The notes under the pieces are model-generated. The model saw nothing but the letters and a program-made list of their open reading frames with translations. It ran no database searches and was not told the DNA's origin. The translations under genes and the position numbers were made by a program. From assembly GCF_003752505.1 (NCBI RefSeq), contig NZ_RKHO01000001.1:1922001-1986000 (forward strand): DNA of 64,000 bases. Reading direction: 5' to 3'. How positions within the stretch are numbered: the stretch's first letter is position 1; every line of letters starts with the position of its first letter. Shown here piece after piece: positions 45,173 to 53,100 of the stretch. This DNA is from Nocardioides aurantiacus. Lineage in GTDB: Bacteria; Actinomycetota; Actinomycetes; Propionibacteriales; Nocardioidaceae.

Positions 45173-45601
45173 CTAGCGCGCAATCCACCGGCGATCGTCG
45201 AGATGCAACCGCAGCTGCACCCGTCGGCGTCCCAAAATGGTGCGTCGTGGCTCTACCGATCCTTCGCCCCGGAGGAAGGCTGCGATGAGTCGGACGACTT
45301 CGCGAACCTCTCCCTCGGCGTACCCGTCGTCTCGGATCTCGTAGTCGTCTGCCTGCAGGATCTGCAGGTCGGGTTTCCGCTCGATGAAGAAGTGCACGGC
45401 CAGCGTCTCGTCTGTGAGTGCGAGCCCGGCTGTGCGGACGGGGAACTCGCGACTCGTGTACGTCACCCGGGCGTCGGTCACATCGTCATTGCGGTCGAGC
45501 TCAAATGCGCCCTCGGCGCCGATCTCCTGCGCGGACACGTGCAGAACCGGCTTTTCAGCTCCCTTGAGGTGCAGGTGACCCTCATCCATCGGTGCTGTCA
45601 C
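45173..45601 (-). CDS. hypothetical protein, 142 residues
   Basis: A soluble acidic protein: MDEGHLHLKGAEKPVLHVSA, FELDRNDDVTDARVTYTSRE, LTDETLAVHFFIERKPDLQI and REVVRLIAAFLRGEGSVEPR. Its strands and C-terminal helix resemble a small immunity-protein or YopX-like fold, which is only an impression. ATG 45601 or 45589. No recognised relatives. Confidence 0.55.
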   Translation of the reverse strand: MTAPMDEGHLHLKGAEKPVLHVSAQEIGAEGAFELDRNDDVTDARVTYTSREFPVRTAGLALTDETLAVHFFIERKPDLQILQADDYEIRDDGYAEGEVREVVRLIAAFLRGEGSVEPRRTILGRRRVQLRLHLDDRRWIAR

Positions 45602-46074
45602 CTTGGCAGCTGGAACTCCGGGCCAGACGGCGCTTCAGATCGAGGTTGATACTCACGCCCTCCAGGATGCCCAGAGGCCGCCCGCCGACACACGAAACGC
45701 GCGGCGCGGCGAGGCTGGGACGAGACAGCACCCGTCTACCTACATGCGGTGCCGGATAGGGCAGTGACCGGTCTCGAAGGACTGCTGCGTCCTCGCCACC
45801 CGCAAGCGCAGGCACGCTACGGGAGCGTGGCCTCGGTGGGCCAAGTAACCCAGACGGACGCCGAGATGGTGGCTCAGGTGTCGCGGGTGGGTGAGGCGTC
45901 GTGGTCGTGGCCGCCCGCCCGGGTGCAATTACCGGTTTCGGGCCGCGTCGGTGGTTTCAGGCAACCCGCTGCTGGGGCTGGCGTTCATCGCATTCAAGGA
46001 GTGGTGATACGGCGCCTGCGCAAACCCGGAGTGCCTCATGGGACGTAAAGGCGATTGCGTGGACGGCGGCCAGG

Positions 46075-46428
46075 GTGGGTGCCGTGGTGCTCCTTGTGGC
46101 GGGTGCGGCGTTCGCGCTCTTCTCGACGCCGGTCGAGCACGTCGAGGACACCTCCTCGGGCAGGGGTGCGCACCGTCCGGCTGACGGGTGGAATGGACCG
46201 CGGCGCAGGGCGTGTTTGTCCTTTACGGCCCAATACTTCGAGGTCACCGGGTCCGGCGTGGGGTGTCACCGGGCCCTCGGGCTGCTGCTGTGCAGGGCTC
46301 TACGGGTCATCAGGTTGTTTCTCCCGCAACCATGGCCTTGGAACACAACACGTCGGGGAACGGGATGTAGCCCAGGCGTTGCCAGAACGCCAGACCTGAG
46401 CCGTTGGCTGGCATCACGAGCAGGTTGA
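46075..46428 (+). CDS. possible one-helix membrane protein
   Basis: A frame with a good helix (VGAVVLLVAGAAFALFSTPV) followed by EHVEDTSSGRGAHRPADGWN and a cysteine-containing YFEVTGSGVGCHRALGLLL. Small actinobacterial proteins have this order (helix, short exported loop with Cys, second helix). The start is poor (GTG 46075) and the end overlaps the opposite acetyltransferase gene, so it may be a degraded gene. The stretch 45602-46074 shows nothing else. Confidence 0.3.
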   Translation: MGAVVLLVAGAAFALFSTPVEHVEDTSSGRGAHRPADGWNGPRRRACLSFTAQYFEVTGSGVGCHRALGLLLCRALRVIRLFLPQPWPWNTTRRGTGCSPGVARTPDLSRWLASRAG

Positions 46429-46726
46429 CTCGAAGTGCTCCACGTGACGTCAGCGAGCGCTCGATGTCGGCGACCAGGGCGGTCCCTAGGCCATCACGCC
46501 GGTGGTCGGGATGCACGGCAAGACGGTGGATCCATCCCCGTCGACCGTCGAACGTTCCCAGCACTCCCCCGACGATGCCGCCCTGGCCGTCCTCGGCGAC
46601 GAGCAAGGTGCTGGACGCTTGGTTTAATGTGACCCGCAGTTCGTCTTCGGTGAGCGAGGTGCGCCCGGTAGCCCGCCACAGGTCGTGCAGGGCGGAGAGG
46701 TCGGACCAACCGAATGCGCGGATCAC
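46310..46726 (-). CDS. GNAT acetyltransferase
   Basis: About 138 residues from GTG 46726 (AAGGTG six bases before). It has IRAFGWSDLSALHDLWRATG, SSTLLVAEDGQGGIVGGVLG, the acetyl-CoA motif IHRLAVHPDHRRDGLGTALV and a late NLLVMPANGSGLAFWQRLGY. This is a typical RimI-like GNAT. Another GTG at 46735 is possible. Substrate unknown. Confidence 0.85.
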   Translation of the reverse strand: MIRAFGWSDLSALHDLWRATGRTSLTEDELRVTLNQASSTLLVAEDGQGGIVGGVLGTFDGRRGWIHRLAVHPDHRRDGLGTALVADIERSLTSRGALRVNLLVMPANGSGLAFWQRLGYIPFPDVLCSKAMVAGETT

Positions 46727-46801
46727 GGACCGCACCTTAAATGTTCGGGGACGACACCGCACGCCGTGCTTCTGCACGCCCCCACCGCCCTGCTGTTCTC
46801 G

Positions 46802-47221
46802 CTACCTCAGGTGACGGGCCCGTCGCAGCCCGGCGAGGTCGTAGTTTAGGTCGCGTTGAGCGACAACATCAGATTCGTGGGCCGAGAGCCACGTGGCGTC
46901 GTAGACCCGATGTCCCGTGGCGTCGTCGTCCTCGACCCACTGACCACGGGCCCACTGCGCGATACACGCCTCGAGCTCCTGGGCCTCCAGGAACCACTCC
47001 AGCTCCTCGCCGCCCAGGAACAGGTCGACGATGGCCGTCTGAGAGGGGTCGCCCCACCGCTTCCACCACAGGTGCCCGCTGAGCTGGCGCCAGTACAGGA
47101 CTGCTTGCACGACCGCGTGCCCGACCGGGTCTGCGGTGCCGGGGACATGAAGCACCGCAACGCGCAGGTCGAAGTCCTGCACCGGGTGGTAGGGCTCGAC
47201 ACCGTTGGGAACTCGTGGCAC
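46802..47221 (-). CDS. hypothetical protein, 139 residues
   Basis: A soluble, tryptophan-rich protein: DLRVAVLHVPGTADPVGHAV, VLYWRQLSGHLWWKRWGDPS, TAIVDLFLGGEELEWFLEAQ and DATGHRVYDATWLSAHESDV. GTG at 47221 is the start. It is unrelated to the neighbouring acetyltransferase. Not recognised. Confidence 0.6.
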   Translation of the reverse strand: MPRVPNGVEPYHPVQDFDLRVAVLHVPGTADPVGHAVVQAVLYWRQLSGHLWWKRWGDPSQTAIVDLFLGGEELEWFLEAQELEACIAQWARGQWVEDDDATGHRVYDATWLSAHESDVVAQRDLNYDLAGLRRARHLR

Positions 47222-47280
47222 GTCACCATCGTGCCCGTCACTGGCCCTCGGCCACCGCTCCGCGTTGCGGTGCGGCTTCC

Positions 47281-47848
47281 TCAGAGCTCACCTGCACGGC
47301 GCGCGACCTCGCTAAGGACCTCGGCGCGCCGTGCCAGCTAGTGCGGGCCGTACAGCTTGTCGCGCAGCGCCTACTTGCGTTCCCGCAGATGGGCACGGTC
47401 GACCGCGTACCCGGGGACGGTGGCCGTGACGGCCGTCGGGGTATCGCTGCAACCGTCCCAATCGGGGGCAAGGCCGGGAAGCCCGGCGGCGACCGCGGCC
47501 GGGCGCCAGGTGACGAGGGCGAGCCGTCGCCGTCCGGTCGCCAGGGCGTCACGGCGACGACGAGCGGGCCCGCCCAACTGGTGAGGACGGTGAGGCACTC
47601 GTGGACCTCGACCAGGGCGTCGGCCGCGGCGACGAGGTCGGGCCACGGGGGTGGTTCGAGCGGGCCGACGAGGAGCAACGGGACGCTGGGGACGCCGACC
47701 GCGTCGAGGCGTTGCGCGCAGAGGCGTGCTTGCCCGCGCACGTGCCGGCGTCAGCGTTCTCGGTGCTCGCCGCGTCCGGCGGCGCCGGTCACCGGTACGG
47801 CGGGCGCTGCACCTCCCGGGCGAGGTCGACCATGCTGGCGGGCGTCAT
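47281..47848 (-). pseudogene. wrecked paralogue of the gene at 34963
   Basis: Read piecewise, this follows the intact protein at 34963: MTPASMVDLAREVQRPPYR, then TGA where the intact copy has tryptophan, then PAPPDAASTENADAGTCAGK; a small deletion; AQRLDAVGVPSVPLLLVGPL, LVEVHECLTVLTSWAGPLVV; a frameshift; WRPAAVAAGLPGLAPDWDG, DRAHLRERK, TAG, KLYGPH, TAG, and VLSEVARRAGEL to the end. There are at least three in-frame stops and two shifts. It is unmistakably the same family and is dead. Confidence 0.85.
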
Positions 47849-47945
47849 CAGATCTGCGATGGGCCGGCCATCGGCGAGCACTAGCCAGAGCGGCGCGAAC
47901 CGGGATCCGCCGCGACAGGTGCGCCGGGGGATCAGAGCCCGCCCG

Positions 47946-49244
47946 TCAGCGATGAGGACCGGGACGAGGCTGCAGGGACAGGACCTGGCCAAGCTCGCTT
48001 CGGTCGAACCCCGATGTCGCATCTGTTCCGACCGCCGCCGGCGGCCGCAGCCGCTCGCGCACCAGCGGCAAGATGGTGTTGCGTGGCTGAGTGTCGGCTG
48101 GCATGTACCGCACGCGGGCCTGTCGGACGCCCGCGACCTGAGTGGTTCCCAGCCTGGGCACGGTGACGCCGACGAAGTAGTCGCGGTTCGTCATCCCGGC
48201 CTCGATCAAGACAGAGATGCGCGCGTCCGTGGCAGAAAAGAGGCGGCGAAGAGCATCGAGGCGGCCGGCCTGCGGACCAGTGGCTGGTTCGGCAGCATCC
48301 AACGCGGCCAACACGCGGTGTCCCTCCATGACAGCTCCCTCGCCCGCACCTAGCGTCCCCGCCAGGTTGCGGCAATCGGACAACAGCTGTCGGTAGACCG
48401 CAGATCGTTCGAGGAACGCAGCAGCAAGGTCGGGCTCAGACGCGCCAGCCAGACGCCCGGCGTCCTGTGAAGCCAGTGCCTGCAGCCTCATCACCCGACG
48501 CAGGTTCAAGGCCGTTGGCAGCTGGGTGAGTTCTAGGATCAGGTTGTGCTGCGCCAGCAGTGCAAGAGCGACGCCGCGCTCGCCGCCTGGGAGCAGACGT
48601 TCGGCACGCTTCCGGTGCCCGAGGCGGTCCACCCCGCGAGCTTCGCGCGAGGTTCGCAACGTGTCGGCCACCTCAGACGCGACCCGCGCCAGCTGGTTGT
48701 GATGAGCCATGGCTTTCCAGCCAGGGATCAACGCGTACCTGGTGTCCAGCACGGCCAGGGCACGGACAACCTGCGCGGCATCTCGGACCACCGTCCGGTT
48801 CTCAGCCTCAGACAGCCGCCCGCGGTTCACACCCGCAGGGAAGTCATGCTCGCCCAGCGCCGCCGCTCTGGCAGCGGACTGCCACCGCGTCACCAGCTCG
48901 AACTCGTGCGGGGTGGCGAGCAGCTCCACCAACCGCAGATCACCGGGACCTGCCCTGACGACCTCGCCCAGGAGGCATCCCAGCTGCTCTTCCGGAGTCC
49001 GACGGGATGGTGCGCGTGCGGGACGGGTCTTGTCACCGGTCGCGTGCAAGGCCTGGGAGCACCACACCAGCACCGCGTGCCGGTAGCGACGTATCACCCG
49101 ACCCAGCTGTTCGCGCTGCTCGCGTGTGGTCGACTCTGGAACCGAGTAGGTCCCGCGGCCACCAATGCGTTGCTGGACTCGATGGTGACGGAGCAGGGCG
49201 ACCAGCTCGTCATGGATGGCGCCGGCATTCTCGCCGTACGTCAC
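47946..49244 (-). CDS. unknown 432-residue protein, third gene of relaxase-linked operon
   Basis: Mostly helical, with no signal or membrane segment. Segments include GAIHDELVALLRHHRVQQRI near the start, VIRRYRHAVLVWCSQALHAT, HEFELVTRWQSAARAAALGE, VVRALAVLDTRYALIPGWKA and a more beta-like end (ISVLIEAGMTNRDYFVGVTV). The GTG at 49244 sits in the stop of the preceding gene (GTGA), so it is translated with it. Divergent from the MobF relaxase, so a role in conjugal transfer, replication or maintenance is plausible. I do not recognise any domain. Confidence 0.75.
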   Translation of the reverse strand: MTYGENAGAIHDELVALLRHHRVQQRIGGRGTYSVPESTTREQREQLGRVIRRYRHAVLVWCSQALHATGDKTRPARAPSRRTPEEQLGCLLGEVVRAGPGDLRLVELLATPHEFELVTRWQSAARAAALGEHDFPAGVNRGRLSEAENRTVVRDAAQVVRALAVLDTRYALIPGWKAMAHHNQLARVASEVADTLRTSREARGVDRLGHRKRAERLLPGGERGVALALLAQHNLILELTQLPTALNLRRVMRLQALASQDAGRLAGASEPDLAAAFLERSAVYRQLLSDCRNLAGTLGAGEGAVMEGHRVLAALDAAEPATGPQAGRLDALRRLFSATDARISVLIEAGMTNRDYFVGVTVPRLGTTQVAGVRQARVRYMPADTQPRNTILPLVRERLRPPAAVGTDATSGFDRSELGQVLSLQPRPGPHR

Positions 49245-49540
49245 GGCTGGGTGTCCTGACGGTGGGCCTCCTCCAACATCGCGAGGCACAGCTCGATCTC
49301 CATGGCGTCCACGCCATGAGCTGCGAGGTTGCTGACCGCGGTGCACGCGATCGTGTACAGCACCCGGGGGTCTCGCGTCGGCACCGCCGTGGTCGGCGGC
49401 ACCCGGCCGCCGTGCAGCCAATCGACCTGCAGCAGAACTCGCTCGTACTCCAGGGACGAGTCCAGGGTGCTGGCGCGGTCTGCGAGCGCACCCAAGTACG
49501 TCCGCGCCTCGGCCAACAGCACCGCGTGGGCCAGCATCAT
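49241..49540 (-). CDS. unknown 99-residue protein, second gene of relaxase-linked operon
   Basis: A small helical protein: MLAHAVLLAEARTYLGALAD, SSLEYERVLLQVDWLHGGRV, VLYTIACTAVSNLAAHGVDA and MEIELCLAMLEEAHRQD. Both ends overlap neighbours by four bases (ATGA with the first gene, GTGA with the third), so the three proteins are probably made in fixed ratio. No known domain. Confidence 0.7.
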   Translation of the reverse strand: MMLAHAVLLAEARTYLGALADRASTLDSSLEYERVLLQVDWLHGGRVPPTTAVPTRDPRVLYTIACTAVSNLAAHGVDAMEIELCLAMLEEAHRQDTQP

Positions 49541-49953
49541 CGGTCGACTCCTCCCTCAGCCCGGGAACTCGTCACCGGGCGCAGCTCAGGGTCCGACGCG
49601 GCCCCGGAGCCCGCAGTGGCCGTCGGCTGTCCTGTGGACGAGGCGGCCGCCACCAGCCGGCGTGCGGTCGCCCTGGTCAACCCGACCGCCGCGGCCGCGG
49701 AACCCAGCCCTGTCCCCTGCGCCGCGAGCCGCACCAGCGCCGCGCCCGCGCGCTCGTCAGCAACCTGGGCTCGCCGGAGAGCCGCCTCCCCCGACCGCAG
49801 CCAGCGCCGGACCTCCCGCACCGCTCGATTCCGACGCGCCGCCCCACCGGCCGCCACCTCATCGACCTGGGCCTGCCGCGACACCAGGCGACTCGCCCGG
49901 GTCGCGGCCTCGCGGCGTCTGGCACCAACCGCTCGCCCTGCTGTCACACCCAT
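49537..49953 (-). CDS. basic helix-turn-helix-like protein, first gene of relaxase-linked operon
   Basis: A 138-residue, very basic protein. A long helical region (RRREAATRASRLVSRQAQVD, RRNRAVREVRRWLRSGEAAL) leads to a segment shaped like a helix-turn-helix (LAAQGTGLGSAAAAVGLTRA then TARRLVAAA). In relaxase loci a small basic DNA-binding protein encoded divergently often is the relaxosome accessory or autoregulator; that role is inferred from position and charge. Its ATG at 49953 faces the relaxase gene across 182 bp. Confidence 0.65.
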   Translation of the reverse strand: MGVTAGRAVGARRREAATRASRLVSRQAQVDEVAAGGAARRNRAVREVRRWLRSGEAALRRAQVADERAGAALVRLAAQGTGLGSAAAAVGLTRATARRLVAAASSTGQPTATAGSGAASDPELRPVTSSRAEGGVDR

Positions 49954-50135
49954 CGATGACTCCGATCGCTCGCACCGTCATCACCACAGGCCCCGACACC
50001 TGTCCGCCACGGACACCCCGACCGCCCCGAACCGGTCTCACCACCGACAGACCGAGAAGTGCCACACACCTCATGCACCGCGTGAGCGGTCCTGGTGTCT
50101 CGGCGGCCACGAAGGTGCCGCCTGACGTGGGGGTG
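49954..50135. promoter_or_regulatory. divergent promoter region and candidate oriT
   Basis: The 182 bp between the three-gene operon and the relaxase gene must hold both promoters. In MobF systems the transfer origin generally lies beside the relaxase and its accessory gene, which makes this the natural candidate. I see no obvious long inverted repeat; short repeated ACC/GAC-rich elements are present. Confidence 0.3.
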
Positions 50136-53100
50136 ATGGGGCTGCACAAGTTGACCGCGGGCGACGGATACGCCTACTTGACTCGCCAGGTCGCTGCTCA
50201 CGACGCGACTGAGAAGGGCCACCGCAGCCTCGGCGACTACTACGACGAGCGGGGCGAGTCGCCTGGTCAGTGGCACGGCAGCGGACTCACCGAACTCGGC
50301 CTCGCCCCGGGGCAGCAAGTCAGCGCCGAACAGATGCGATCGCTCTTCGGCGAGGGCCGCCACCCCGATGCACTGGCTCTTGAAGCCAGGACCGCCGAAG
50401 CCGGGGCCGACGCCCCTGCATCGCACGCCGCCGGCGCGCTGGGCCGACCGTTCCAGGTCTTCGCAGCAGCATCGCGGTTCAACACCGAGGTCGCGCGGGC
50501 GTTCTCCGACCACAACCGCGACCACGGTCAGTCCTGGAACACCGCCCTACCCGCCGAGGCCCGGGCCGAGATCCGGACCCGGGTGGGCACCCGGCTGTTC
50601 ACCGAGGAGCATGACCGGCCACCCCTGGACGCCCGCGAGCTGTCCGGGTTCATAGCCCGCGCCTCCCGGCACGCGACCACTGCGGTCGCCGGCTACGACT
50701 TGACCTTCTCCCCCGTGAAGTCCGTCTCCACGCTCTGGGCCCTGGCTGCTCCGCCGGTCGCCGCCCAGGTCCGTGCCGCGCACGACGCCGCCGTGGCCGA
50801 CACGCTGCGGTGGCTCGAGCACGAGGCCGTCTTCACCCGGCTCGGGCGCGGTGGCGTCCGCCAGGTGCCCACACGCGGTCTCATTGCCGCGACCTTCACC
50901 CACCGCGACAGCCGCGCCGGCGACCCCGACCTCCACACCCACGTCGCGATCAGCAACAAAGTGCAGGTCGTCGCCGACCTTCTGTCGCCGACCGGCGAGG
51001 CACGGTGGCTCGCCCTTGACGGCCGGATGCTCTACCAGGCCAACGTCGCCGCCTCCGAGCGCTACAACACCCGCCTCGAGGCCGAGCTCACCACCCGACT
51101 CGGTGTCCGGTTCGCCGACTCCCCGACCACGCCGGACGACCGGCGGCCCGTCCGGGAAATCGACGGCATCAACACCGTCCTGACCGGCTGGTGGTCACGG
51201 CGTCGTCGCGCCATCGACGTCCGCCGCGCCCAGCTGGCCAGCGACTTCCAGGCCCGACACGGTCGACCACCCACTGCCGTCGAGGCCATCGGCCTCGCTC
51301 AGCAAGCCACGCTCGAGACCCGCGCCGCCAAGCACGCGCCGCGCAGCGAGCGAGACCAGCGCACCACCTGGCGGAACGAGGCCGACCACGTCCTCGGCGG
51401 TCCCGCCGAGGTCGACCACATGCTCGCCCGCGTCCTGCGAACACGACCACGACCGGCTACGCCCGACCACGCGTGGACGACCGAGGCAGCGGCGGCCGTC
51501 ATCGAGGCAGTCGAGAGCCGCCGCGCCACCTGGCAGGTCTGGCACCTCCGCGCCGAGGCCGAACGCCAAGCCCGCGCCGCCAACCTGCCCCGAACCGACC
51601 TCGACATGCTCGTTGACGACGTCGTCGACCAAGCACTCGCCTCGTCAGTCCGTCTCGGCGTACCCGACCCCGTTCCAGAACCCGCGACACTGCAACGCCC
51701 CGACGGCAGCAGCATGTACGACGTCCACGGCTCGACCCGCTACACCTCCGCCCGCATCCTCGCCGCAGAGCAGCAGATTCTCGCCACCGCCGAGCGACGG
51801 GGCCGGCGCGCCGTCACCGACGTCCGGGTCGAGATCGCACTCGCCGCCTCCGCAGCAGACGGGGTGACCCTCAACGACGCCCAGGCGGCGATGGTCCGCG
51901 AACTCGCCACCTCAGGGGCGCTGCTGCAGCTCGCCCTGGCGCCCGCCGGCACCGGCAAGACCACCGCGATGCGCACCCTGACCCACGCCTGGTCACAAGT
52001 CGGCGGCACGGTCGTCGGCCTTGCACCGTCCGCCCAAGCCGCCCACGAACTCCGCAGCGCCATCGACCCGGCCGGCGGCCACCACAACGACACCCTGGCC
52101 AAGCTGACCTGGACTATCACCCACCAGGCCCCCGCCCTGTGGCCACCGTGGATCCACGACATCGGGCCCGACACCATGGTCGTCCTGGACGAGGCCGGCC
52201 AGGCCGCCACCACCGACCTTGCCTCTGCCATCGCTTACGTCACCGGACGCGGCGGTGTCGTCAGGCTGATCGGCGACGACCAGCAGCTGGCCGCCGTGTC
52301 GGCCGGCGGCGTGCTGCGCGACCTCCAGCGGACTCACGGCGCCGTCACCCTTTCCCAGGTACGCCGTTTCGACGACCCCGCCGAGGCTGCCGCCACCCTC
52401 GCCCTTCGCGACGGAGACACCAGCTCCCTCGGGTTCTACGCCGACCACGACCGCATTCACGTCGGCGACCGCGGCGCCGCCACCGACCAGGCGTACGCCG
52501 CCTGGACCAGTGACCGCGCCGCCGGACTCGACACCGTCCTCCTCGCCCCCACCCGCGACCTCGTCGCACAGCTCAACGGCCGCGCCCGCGACGACCGACT
52601 CACCTCAGGCCCATCGCTCGAGCACATCGACGAGGTGGTGCTGGGCGACGGCAACCACGCCTCGGTCGGCGACGTCATCGTGACCCGACGCAATGACCGC
52701 ACCCTGGCTCTGTCCGCCACGGACTGGGTCACCAACGGCGACCGCTGGACCGTCACCGCCGTGCACCCCGACCACAGCATCACCGCCCGACACCACGGCC
52801 TCGCCCGGCACCGGCGCCTGCCCGCCGACTACGTGGCCCAACACGTCCAGCTCGGCTACGCCACCACCGTCCACGGCGCCCAGGGCATGACCACCGACAC
52901 CACCCACGCCGTCGTCACCGGCGACGAAGCCCGCCAGCTGCTCTACGTCGCCCTCACCCGAGGCCGACGGGCGAACCACCTCTACCTCGCCACCGGCCAC
53001 GACGGCGACCCCCACAGCGCCGTCCACCCCGAGACGCTGCGACCACTCACCGCCCTCGACGTCCTGACCCAGGTCATCGAACGCGACGGCACACAGGAGT

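Noticed and set aside
48546-49259. Plus-strand frame of 237 codons
   Set aside because: Shadow of the 432-residue operon protein, whose overlaps with its neighbours support the minus strand.
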